Assembly (NCBI GenBank): GCA_013314795.1
Contig: JABUEZ010000143.1
Location: forward strand, 1 to 5,855
Source of the DNA: Candidatus Profundicultor aquiphilus
GTDB lineage: Bacteria; Atribacterota; Atribacteria; Atribacterales; Caldatribacteriaceae
Length of the DNA stretch: 5,855 nucleotides
Reading direction: 5' to 3'
Shown: piece after piece, positions 1 through 5,089 of the stretch
Position numbering within the stretch: position 1 is the first letter of the stretch
Layout: every line of letters begins with the position of its first letter
Translations under genes and position numbers: made by a program
The notes under the pieces: model-generated
What the model was told of the DNA's origin: nothing
The model's input: only the letters and a program-made list of their open reading frames with translations
The model's database searches: none

Positions 1-6
1 GGGCGT

Positions 7-15
7 TCCTCCTTT
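7..15 (-). promoter_or_regulatory. Possible Shine-Dalgarno for a divergent gene just off the left edge
   Basis: Read on the minus strand, positions 15 to 7 give AAAGGAGGA, a near-perfect Shine-Dalgarno. Seven bases follow GGAGG before the window ends, so a start codon immediately outside the left edge would be ideally spaced. A weak -10-like TATTAT (minus strand, 47-42) and a poor -35-like TTGCAA (72-67, spacer 19) lie upstream and would place a transcript start near 35. The alternative is that these bases are coding (Lys-Gly-Gly) in a minus-strand frame without stops that could begin at a GTG at 63-61. The gene itself cannot be seen. Confidence 0.35.
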
Positions 16-143
16 CTGGGTATTGGGATTTTGCCATACCGATAATACCGAGGGGATACCCACCCTTTGCAAGACCTCCTTCAACTTTTTGAAGTACTGT
101 GAACGAAACTCTGGTCTATCTACAAAACTTTGTGTTTTTCTCG

Positions 144-172
144 TTGACGAGTGAAGGTGGTTTGCATATAAT
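144..172 (+). promoter_or_regulatory. Sigma-70-type promoter of the tRNA-Ala gene
   Basis: TTGACG at 144-149 (five of six matches to the -35 consensus) is followed by exactly 17 bases and then a perfect TATAAT at 167-172. The expected transcription start is about 178-180, some 11 bases before the tRNA 5' end, which suits a short 5' leader removed by RNase P. This is the strongest promoter seen in the window. It may also supply leuS by read-through of the terminator at 275-301, because no other good promoter is seen before leuS. Confidence 0.87.
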
Positions 173-190
173 AGGGATGCTGTTTGACAT

Positions 191-266
191 GGGGCTGTGG
201 CGCAGTTGGGAGCGCGTCTCCTTGGCGTGGAGAAGGCCACGGGTTCAAATCCCGTCAGCTCCACCA
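191..266 (+). tRNA. tRNA-Ala, anticodon GGC
   Basis: The 76-base gene folds into a complete cloverleaf. The acceptor stem pairs 191-197 with 256-262. The D stem pairs 200-203 with 212-215. The anticodon stem pairs 217-221 with 229-233 around a 7-base loop, with GGC at 224-226. The T stem pairs 239-243 with 251-255, with loop TTCAAAT. Discriminator A263 and an encoded CCA (264-266) complete it. The third acceptor pair is G193:T261 (G3:U70 in standard numbering is G193 with T260), the wobble pair known as the main identity element for alanyl-tRNA synthetase, and it agrees with the anticodon. GGC reads GCC and GCU codons. The gene has its own promoter upstream and terminator downstream. Confidence 0.96.
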
Positions 267-274
267 GATCATAT

Positions 275-301
275 GCCCGCCCAATGAAGGCGGGCTTTTT
301 T
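275..301 (+). terminator. Intrinsic terminator after tRNA-Ala, directly ahead of leuS
   Basis: A perfect 7-bp GC-rich stem, GCCCGCC (275-281) with GGCGGGC (289-295), encloses a 7-base loop and is followed by six T residues (296-301). It begins 8 bases after the tRNA CCA end, and the leuS ribosome-binding site starts 6 bases after the T run. It would end the tRNA transcript; leuS must then be expressed by read-through or from a promoter hidden in the tRNA region. Confidence 0.88.
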
Positions 302-320
302 CATACAGGGGGCTTGAGAC

Positions 321-2786
321 GTGGCACGGGTATATGAGTTTGATCGCATTGAACGGAAATGGCAGACCCGCTGGGAAGAAGCAAAAATCTTTGCTTCGGA
401 AAAAGTGGAGGGGAAGAAAAAATATTACGTTCTGGAAATGTTTCCCTATCCTTCCGGGGATCCCCATATGGGCCATGTGAAAAACTACGTCATCGGGGAC
501 GTGGTGGCCCGTTACTTTATCCGTCGGGGATATAATGTCCTTCATCCCATGGGCTTTGACGCTTTTGGGTTGCCGGCAGAAAACGCCGCCATCCAGCACG
601 GAATTCATCCGGCCATCTGGACCCATGAGAAAATCGAACGCATGCGGGAAGTATTGAAACGCCTGGGCATCAGCTACGACTGGCGGCGGGAAGTGATCAC
701 CTGTGAGCCGGAGTACTACCGCTTCACCCAGTGGTTTTTCCTGCAACTCTATAAAAATGGCCTCGCCTACAAAAAGGAAGGGCCGGTGAACTGGTGTCCT
801 TCCTGCAGTACCGTCCTTGCCAACGAACAGGTGGTTGATGGCGCCTGTGAACGCTGTGGAACCCCGGTGGTGCGAAAAAAGCTTGCTCAGTGGTACTTCC
901 GCATCACAAAATATGCCGAAAGCCTCCTTGAAGACATGAAACTTCTGGGGAACTGGCCGGAACGGGTCCTCACCATGCAGCGTAACTGGATTGGCCGCAG
1001 CGAAGGGGCCTACATCGATTTTCTCCTTCCCGAACTCAACGAAAAAGTCACCGTTTTTACCACCCGCCCAGACACTATTTATGGCGTGACCTTCTTTGTC
1101 CTGGCGCCGGAACACCCTCTGGTGGACCGGCTGATTCAGGGTACCCCCTATGAAGAACGGGTGCGGGAATTCCGGGAACGCATTGCCCGCAAAAGCGAGG
1201 TGGAACGTATCTCGGACCTCACCGAAAAGGAAGGCATGTTCATCGGCAAAACCATCATAAACCCGGTAAACGGTGCCGAAGTTCCTCTGTGGATTGCCGA
1301 TTATGTATTGCTCGAATATGGCACCGGTGCCGTAATGGGGGTTCCGGCCCACGACGAACGGGATTACCAGTTTGCCCGCAAATACGGTTTACCTATTCAA
1401 CCGGTCATCCGCCCCCACGATGGGGAATGGCAGGGCGAGTGTTTTTCTGAACCTGGTGTTATGATTAACTCTGGTCCTTTCTCCGGTCTTCCTTCCGAAG
1501 AAGGCAAGGCCAAAGTGGTGGCTTTTCTGGCCGAAAAAGGCCTTGCCAAACCTGCCGTGTCGTACCGCCTGCGGGACTGGCTCATTTCCCGCCAGCGCTA
1601 CTGGGGTGCTCCCATTCCCATCGTGTACTGTGACCGCTGTGGGGAAGTGCCGGTACCCGAAAAAGATTTACCGGTTTTGCTTCCTCCCAACGTTGATTTT
1701 CTCCCCAGCGGGCCTTCGCCTTTGGCCCGCTGCGAAGAGTTCGTCAACACCCGTTGCCCTTCCTGCGGTGGACCGGCGCGCCGTGAAACCGACACCATGG
1801 ACACCTTTGTGTGTTCGTCCTGGTATTATCTCCGCTACTGCTCTCCCTGGACCACTGACCGACCTTTTGACGAAGCCGATGTCCGCTACTGGATGCCGGT
1901 TGACCAGTACATCGGTGGTGTGGAACATGCCATCCTGCACCTTCTCTACTCCCGATTTTTCACCAAAGTCCTCCACGACCTGGGGATGGTCCATTTTCGC
2001 GAACCCTTTTCCAACCTCTTTGCCCAGGGGATGGTCACCAAAGACGGGGCCAAAATGTCCAAATCCAAGGGGAACACCGTCAGTCCCCGGGAAATCATCG
2101 AAAAATTCGGCAGCGACACCGTGCGAGTCTTTATCCTCTTCGCCGGTCCTCCGGAACTCGACATGGAGTGGTCCGACCGGGGTGTAGAAGGAGCATTCCG
2201 CTTCCTCAACCGGGTATGGCGGGTGGTCAACGATATCGTGGAAATGAAAACCAGTATCGGGGTTACCTTTGACCGGGAACGCATCCAGTCTCTGGAACGG
2301 ATGGTACACCGCACCATTTTCCGGGTCAATCAGGACATCGAACGGGAGTTTCACTTTAACACCGCCATCAGCGCCATGATGGAGCTCCTCAACGAGATGG
2401 GCGATTACCTCCGCACTAAGGCTACAGAATGTCACCCCGAGGAAAAAACCATGCTCCTTTTCGCTGCTCGAACCCTTGTTTCCCTGCTGAACCCCGTTGC
2501 TCCTCACCTCACCGAAGAACTCTGGGAAATTTTGGGCGAACAGGAACTCCTTTCCGTTTCTCCCTGGCCCTCCTACGAAGAAGCAAAACTCCACGAAGAT
2601 GTGGTCGAAGTGGTCGTTCAGGTCAATGGCAAAGTTCGAGGAAAAGTGCGTGTTCCCCGGGGCTCCTCCCAGGACGAAGTCCTCAAACACGCCCTTCAGG
2701 ACGAAAAAATTCAGCACTGGCTTAACCATGCCCCGGTGCGTAAAAGCGTCTACGTCCAGGATAAATTATTGAATCTCGTAGTATGA
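321..2786 (+). CDS. leuS: Leucyl-tRNA synthetase (LeuRS)
   Basis: Cytoplasmic class Ia synthetase that attaches leucine to tRNA-Leu using ATP. The protein has 821 residues, near the usual bacterial length (about 800-880). Catalytic signatures are HMGH at 49-52 (HIGH motif) and KMSKS at 578-582. A first zinc site has Cys159, Cys162, Cys176 and Cys179; a second has Cys437, Cys440, Cys479 and Cys482. The CP1 editing domain (about 225-415) shows TTRPDTIYG from 247 and GVPAHDERD around the conserved Asp345, so proofreading should be intact. The anticodon-binding domain follows KMSKS, and the C-terminal domain has VQVNGKVRGKV from 767. The large leucine-specific insertion before KMSKS seen in Thermus and E. 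coli is absent, as in Bacillus-type enzymes. The start is GTG, 8 bases after AGGGGG (307-312). It overlaps comEA by 4 bases. Proline precedes HMGH where leucine is usual. Confidence 0.98.
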   Translation: MARVYEFDRIERKWQTRWEEAKIFASEKVEGKKKYYVLEMFPYPSGDPHMGHVKNYVIGDVVARYFIRRGYNVLHPMGFDAFGLPAENAAIQHGIHPAIWTHEKIERMREVLKRLGISYDWRREVITCEPEYYRFTQWFFLQLYKNGLAYKKEGPVNWCPSCSTVLANEQVVDGACERCGTPVVRKKLAQWYFRITKYAESLLEDMKLLGNWPERVLTMQRNWIGRSEGAYIDFLLPELNEKVTVFTTRPDTIYGVTFFVLAPEHPLVDRLIQGTPYEERVREFRERIARKSEVERISDLTEKEGMFIGKTIINPVNGAEVPLWIADYVLLEYGTGAVMGVPAHDERDYQFARKYGLPIQPVIRPHDGEWQGECFSEPGVMINSGPFSGLPSEEGKAKVVAFLAEKGLAKPAVSYRLRDWLISRQRYWGAPIPIVYCDRCGEVPVPEKDLPVLLPPNVDFLPSGPSPLARCEEFVNTRCPSCGGPARRETDTMDTFVCSSWYYLRYCSPWTTDRPFDEADVRYWMPVDQYIGGVEHAILHLLYSRFFTKVLHDLGMVHFREPFSNLFAQGMVTKDGAKMSKSKGNTVSPREIIEKFGSDTVRVFILFAGPPELDMEWSDRGVEGAFRFLNRVWRVVNDIVEMKTSIGVTFDRERIQSLERMVHRTIFRVNQDIEREFHFNTAISAMMELLNEMGDYLRTKATECHPEEKTMLLFAARTLVSLLNPVAPHLTEELWEILGEQELLSVSPWPSYEEAKLHEDVVEVVVQVNGKVRGKVRVPRGSSQDEVLKHALQDEKIQHWLNHAPVRKSVYVQDKLLNLVV

Positions 2787-3361
2787 TTCAATTTTCTCGC
2801 CAGGAAAAACTGACTCTGCTTATTTTATCAACCGTAGCCATCGTTGCCCTGGGAGTCACCTTCTGGGCCAACTTCAACGCCCAGCGCAAATTCCCTCAAC
2901 GGGAAACCATGCTCATCGTCCAGGTCGACGGTGCTGTGCAACACCCTGGCGTCTACAAAGTCAAAGAAGGCACCCGCATTTTCGAACTTCTGGAGGAAGC
3001 CGGTGGCACCACCGAAAACGCAGTCCTCAACGACATGAATCTCGCCCAGCCGGTTTACGACGGCCAGCGGGTTTTTATCCCCTCCCGCACCGCTCAGGGT
3101 GATATGTCTTCGTCGTTCTCCACCAACCTTGCCCAGTTTCTCCCCCAGTCCAACACGTCCTCCGCGACCAAACGCATCAACGTCAACACCGCTTCCAAAG
3201 AAGAACTCATTTCTCTTCCCGGAATCGGCGAAACCATCGCCCAACGCATCATCGAATACCGCCAAACCCACGGCCCCTTCCACCGCCCCGAGGACCTTCT
3301 GGCGGTTAAAGGAATCGGCCCCAAAAAGTTGGACCAGATCCGGGATTTGATTTCCTTTTAA
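2783..3361 (+). CDS. comEA: ComEA-like DNA-binding protein (membrane anchor, SLBB, helix-hairpin-helix)
   Basis: This 192-residue protein is a probable competence DNA receptor, expected to be anchored in the membrane with its DNA-binding part outside. A hydrophobic segment at about 9-30 follows a short polar N-terminus. Residues 43-101 form an SLBB-type domain (VDGAVQHPGVYKV, then an ending VYDGQRVFIP). A Ser/Thr/Gln-rich linker (about 102-128) leads to tandem helix-hairpin-helix motifs at 131-192, with INVNTASKEEL, LPGIG (145-149) and VKGIG (175-179). This domain order is that of full-length ComEA. The ATG lies inside the leuS stop (ATGA, 2783-2786), and no clear Shine-Dalgarno precedes it, so translation is probably coupled to leuS. 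No comEC follows; the next gene is convergent. The role in uptake is family knowledge and is not shown by the sequence itself. Confidence 0.93.
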   Translation: MIQFSRQEKLTLLILSTVAIVALGVTFWANFNAQRKFPQRETMLIVQVDGAVQHPGVYKVKEGTRIFELLEEAGGTTENAVLNDMNLAQPVYDGQRVFIPSRTAQGDMSSSFSTNLAQFLPQSNTSSATKRINVNTASKEELISLPGIGETIAQRIIEYRQTHGPFHRPEDLLAVKGIGPKKLDQIRDLISF

Positions 3362-3777
3362 ATCGCTGCGCTTTCCTTTCCTTCTTCCTTGTATGACACT
3401 TCCCGAATGATAATGTCCACTTTGTTGACCGTCATACCGGTCTTGCTCTCAATAACCTTTTTCACCTCTTTTTGCACATTCCTGGCCACTTCAATCAGCG
3501 TCGAATCGATGTCAACCACAATGGCAATCTCCAGGCTCACATTCTTTTCTTTGACGTCAACTTTAACCCCTTTATTCAGTTCCCTCTTTCCAATCAACGT
3601 ACTCAACGACGCTGCCGGCATGCCGGCCATACCGGTCACCCCTGGTGTCTTCATGGTGGTGATGGCCGTTAACGTGGCAATAATATCCGGGGCAATGGTA
3701 ATCTCCCCCAGGCTTTCTTCTCCCCTTAGCTGCGTTCCCTCCTGGGTCATTTCCTCCTTGCGTTCTTCATCGTTCAT
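3358..3777 (-). CDS. Asp23/Gls24 family envelope stress response protein
   Basis: This 139-residue protein belongs to the Asp23/Gls24 (YloU/YqhY/AmaP-related) family. The fold begins around residue 23 with GEITIAPDIIATL, continues with the family's GVTGMAG (46-52), then KGVKVDVKEKNVSLEIAIVV (about 69-88), the helix EVARNVQKEVKKVIE (96-110) and the final strand VNKVDIIIREV (117-127). The charged first 20 residues are probably disordered. Family members are small soluble proteins linked to cell-envelope stress or membrane homeostasis; the exact role here is unknown. The chosen ATG has AGGGGG (minus strand, 3790-3785) 7 bases upstream. A second ATG at residue 10 follows AAGGAGG by only 2 bases, so it is less likely. 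The 3' end overlaps the comEA stop by 4 bases, tail to tail, with no terminator between. Confidence 0.92.
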   Translation of the reverse strand: MNDEERKEEMTQEGTQLRGEESLGEITIAPDIIATLTAITTMKTPGVTGMAGMPAASLSTLIGKRELNKGVKVDVKEKNVSLEIAIVVDIDSTLIEVARNVQKEVKKVIESKTGMTVNKVDIIIREVSYKEEGKESAAI

Positions 3778-3795
3778 AACTACACCCCCTTTTCC

Positions 3796-3832
3796 TCATT
3801 TTACCTCAAAATGAAAGCAGGTGCCACTTTCA
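3796..3832 (-). promoter_or_regulatory. Candidate promoter/operator of the Asp23/Gls24 gene with two inverted repeats
   Basis: Two adjacent inverted repeats lie just upstream of the minus-strand gene. One is TCATTTT (3796-3802) with AAAATGA (3808-3814) around 5 bases. The other is TGAAAG (3812-3817) with CTTTCA (3827-3832) around 9 bases. Read on the minus strand, TAAAAT (3803-3798) resembles a -10 box inside the first dyad, and GTGGCA (3827-3822) is a poor -35 with an 18-base spacer. Transcription would begin near 3791, giving a short leader with the ribosome-binding site. The repeats could be an operator; this is inference. Confidence 0.3.
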
Positions 3833-3950
3833 GTCAATATACCGTTCCGTACCTCGAACCAGCCAAAAAAACTTCGTTCACCGTGGCAAGTTCTTGCCGC
3901 GAACCCATTTCAGAATCTCTCTTTTCAGGCCTTATTCACCAGGGAGCCTG

Positions 3951-3973
3951 CCCCTGGGTACTTCTACCAGGGG
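3951..3973. repeat. Inverted repeat, 7-bp stem
   Basis: CCCCTGG (3951-3957) pairs with CCAGGGG (3967-3973) around a 9-base loop. No T run follows, so it is not an intrinsic terminator. The right arm continues into GGGGTTACCC (3970-3979), which recurs at 4356-4365, suggesting that it is part of a dispersed repeat. Confidence 0.55.
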
Positions 3974-3992
3974 TTACCCCAAACCTCAAAAA

Positions 3993-4043
3993 CGTCATCC
4001 CGAACCGACGACATTTTCGTCGTCCTGAACTTGTTTCAGGATC
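3993..4043. repeat. Palindromic dispersed repeat (CATCCCGAAC / CCTGAACTTGTTTCAGG type)
   Basis: Two hairpins stand side by side. CGACGA (4006-4011) pairs with TCGTCG (4017-4022) around 5 bases, and CCTGAA (4024-4029) pairs with TTCAGG (4035-4040) around CTTGT, extendable by T4023-A4041. The stretch begins CGTCATCCCGAAC at 3993. This is the well-known bacterial palindromic repeat whose translations read PELVSGS or LNLFQD. TTTCAGGA occurs again at 4051-4058. The small hairpin at 4006-4022 looks inserted between the two halves of the usual unit, or the half-units have rearranged. Confidence 0.65.
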
Positions 4044-4116
4044 CCAATCATTTCAGGACTTCTTCTTCCATGGTTTCATCTATCAGGGAACATGTATTAA
4101 CTAGAGACCCGCCCCA

Positions 4117-4177
4117 GCAGTCTTTTAGCCAGGGTCCACATGCCTTTTCCTTGGTCTACCCATTGGCACTGCGGGAA
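4117..4177. repeat. Degraded dispersed repeat, copy 1
   Basis: The core TCTTTTAGCC at 4121-4130 is identical to 5001-5010 and nearly matches 4271-4280. The following bases AGGGTCCACATG resemble GGGATCTATATG (from 5011) and GGCATCCATAG (from 4281). About 20 bases further on, CCCATTGG (4160-4167) corresponds to CCCATGGATT in copy 2. Similarity is by eye and imperfect; the unit seems decayed and its true ends are uncertain. Confidence 0.45.
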
Positions 4178-4260
4178 AAGTCACCTAATGGTTTTCCCTC
4201 TGGATACCCGATAGAAGATTTTGGGCATGATAACGTTAGGACTTATCCCCCGAACCCGTC

Positions 4261-4320
4261 ATGCCGGTAATCTTTAAGCCGGCATCCATAGTCTTTTCCT
4301 CTTCATACCCATGGATTTCA
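4261..4320. repeat. Degraded dispersed repeat, copy 2, with 7-bp hairpin
   Basis: ATGCCGG (4261-4267) pairs with CCGGCAT (4279-4285) around 11 bases. The loop and right arm carry the shared core TCTTTAAGCC (4271-4280). CCCATGGATTTC (4308-4319) near the end matches the CTCGTGGATTCC end of copy 3. It lies about 90 bases upstream of the small gene pair, in the same orientation as copy 3 downstream. Confidence 0.55.
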
Positions 4321-4397
4321 ACGACGAAATTAGAAGCTCTGTAGTTTCCTTTCCCGGGGTTACCCTATAGTGGCGCTCTCATCCTTCACCTGCAGGA

Positions 4398-4413
4398 TGG
4401 TATAATGGTTTTA
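4398..4413 (+). promoter_or_regulatory. Extended -10 promoter predicting a leaderless mRNA
   Basis: TGGTATAAT (4398-4406) is a perfect extended -10 element: TG, one base, then TATAAT at 4401-4406. No -35 box is recognisable at normal spacing, which extended -10 promoters do not need. Counting the last T of the -10 as -7 puts +1 exactly at A4413, the A of the ATG of the next gene. The nearest Shine-Dalgarno-like bases (AGGA, 4394-4397) would then lie outside the transcript. A leaderless mRNA is the simplest reading. Confidence 0.62.
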
Positions 4414-4673
4414 TGAATCCCAGACAGAAGAGGCGAAACAATGAACTCAAGTTTGGTTCATGGGAAGAATTGCCCAAGGGTGGTCGACGATACTTTCTTG
4501 AAGTTCAAGGTCGTGGTGGATGGAAAGCGAGGTACGTAAAAGAGGTGGACAGGGAAGAAAAGACCGTTCGATTTTACCAGGAGATTTATGACGGAGAGGG
4601 GAAGCTCGTGGAAATTCACGAAAAGCACCCTGTTGATACAGGACACAAAAGGGTTGGGGAGGAAAAACCGTGA
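4413..4673 (+). CDS. Conserved-looking small protein of unknown function, first gene of a coupled pair
   Basis: This 86-residue protein cannot be assigned to a named family. A basic N-terminus (RQKRR, 4-8) precedes a segment that reads as alternating beta strands: RRYFLEVQ (25-32), WKARYVKEVD (37-46), TVRFYQEIYD (51-60) and KLVEIHEKHPVD (64-75), ending in a Gly-His and charged tail. It has no signal peptide or membrane segment, so a small soluble, net basic, beta-rich protein is inferred. Regular codon use, the promoter abutting its ATG and the overlap with the next gene argue that it is real. Its stop TGA (4671-4673) overlaps the GTG start of the following gene by 4 bases. A toxin-like or nucleic-acid-binding role is possible from size, charge and pairing, but no catalytic motif is visible. 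Confidence 0.78.
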   Translation: MNPRQKRRNNELKFGSWEELPKGGRRYFLEVQGRGGWKARYVKEVDREEKTVRFYQEIYDGEGKLVEIHEKHPVDTGHKRVGEEKP

Positions 4674-4927
4674 TTACCCGGGAAGATGTCGCCCGGCGCA
4701 TTAGGGATTATCTGAACCATCGGATATCTCTTGAGGAACTCGTCCGGTGGGCCGAAGATGTGCTTATAGAAGAATCATTTGAAGAGCCATATGTCGCAAG
4801 TATTCGTGATGCCGTAGCCCGCTTAGGCCTTGCCGATGTGCGTGCTTTTGGCCTTACCTGGGAAGACTGCGAGGCTATCCTGGACCGCCTAGGCTACAGG
4901 GCTATGGTGGACATTATGAAAACGTAG
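4670..4927 (+). CDS. Conserved-looking small acidic helical protein of unknown function, second gene of the pair
   Basis: This 85-residue protein has no family I can name. It appears almost wholly helical: REDVARRIRDYLNHR (4-18), SLEELVRWAEDVLIEE (20-35), PYVASIRDAVARLGLADV (40-57), and GLTWEDCEAILDRLGY (61-76). It is net acidic, has one cysteine (67), and shows no signal peptide or membrane segment. The GTG start at 4670 is supported by an excellent Shine-Dalgarno, GGGGAGG (4656-4662), 7 bases upstream, and by the 4-base GTGA overlap with the preceding stop, so translation is probably coupled. The acidic helical partner behind a basic beta-rich protein recalls toxin-antitoxin or effector-inhibitor pairs; that is inference only. 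No clear terminator follows in the next 70 bases. Confidence 0.8.
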   Translation: MITREDVARRIRDYLNHRISLEELVRWAEDVLIEESFEEPYVASIRDAVARLGLADVRAFGLTWEDCEAILDRLGYRAMVDIMKT

Positions 4928-4997
4928 AAGGTTCTTTGAGTTCGCTCGATTTTCACGATTACGGAATTGTTCTTTCTCCTAAAGCTATATTTTGACG

Positions 4998-5080
4998 CAA
5001 TCTTTTAGCCGGGATCTATATGTCTATATGTTGTTACCCCTTCCCATACTCGTGGATTCCTGCTTAAAACGTACAGGAAT
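4998..5080. repeat. Degraded dispersed repeat, copy 3, with terminal 7-bp hairpin
   Basis: TCTTTTAGCC (5001-5010) is identical to copy 1, and the following bases resemble copies 1 and 2. The end is a hairpin: ATTCCTG (5056-5062) pairs with CAGGAAT (5074-5080) around 11 bases, the same loop length as the copy 2 hairpin. The GGATTCCTGCTTAAAAC portion is typical of dispersed palindromic repeats seen in many bacterial genomes. CTATATG is repeated at 5016-5022 and 5024-5030. It lies about 70 bases downstream of the small gene pair. Confidence 0.55.
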
Positions 5081-5089
5081 GTTCCGTGT

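Larger units (their letters stand above)
3778..4412. other. 635-base gene-poor region with hairpins and degraded dispersed repeats
   Basis: No convincing gene is seen between the Asp23/Gls24 start and the small gene pair. Two overlapping plus-strand open frames (3811-4104 and 3821-4270) are rejected: their peptides contain PELVSGSQ and LNLFQDP, which are the familiar translations of palindromic dispersed repeats in bacterial genomes. The region contains the hairpin at 3951-3973, the palindromic element at 3993-4043, repeat copies at 4117-4177 and 4261-4320, and a 10-base repeat GGGGTTACCC at 3970-3979 and 4356-4365. The last 15 bases hold the promoter of the downstream pair. Confidence 0.7.

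Noticed and set aside
79..94. CTTCAA/TTGAAG hairpin upstream of the tRNA
   Set aside because: It is an AT-rich 6-bp stem with no T run; chance is likely and no function can be supported.
255..1352. 365-residue minus-strand open frame antisense to leuS
   Set aside because: It lies wholly opposite the 5' half of a certain leuS gene and the tRNA/terminator, has no recognisable domains, and arises from leuS codon bias. The similar 353-residue antisense frame at 1668-2729 is rejected for the same reason.
1543..2187. 214-residue plus-strand open frame inside leuS
   Set aside because: It is a shifted-frame shadow, rich in Pro, Ser and Thr, with no domain; leuS is intact in the other frame.
3389..3814. 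141-residue plus-strand open frame opposite the Asp23/Gls24 gene
   Set aside because: The minus-strand product has clear family motifs and a ribosome-binding site. The plus-strand frame looks membrane-like only because it is antisense to the Val/Ile/Ala-rich coding sequence.
3812..3832. Sigma-54-like TGGCAC on the minus strand
   Set aside because: No GC lies at the required distance downstream of the GG, so the -12 half is absent.
3811..4270. Two overlapping plus-strand open frames of 97 and 149 residues
   Set aside because: They translate palindromic dispersed repeats (PELVSGSQ, LNLFQDP), have low-complexity composition, and have no plausible ribosome-binding site.
3951..5080. CRISPR-like array
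   Set aside because: The repeats are few, degenerate and irregularly spaced, and one gap contains genes. No regular repeat-spacer pattern exists.
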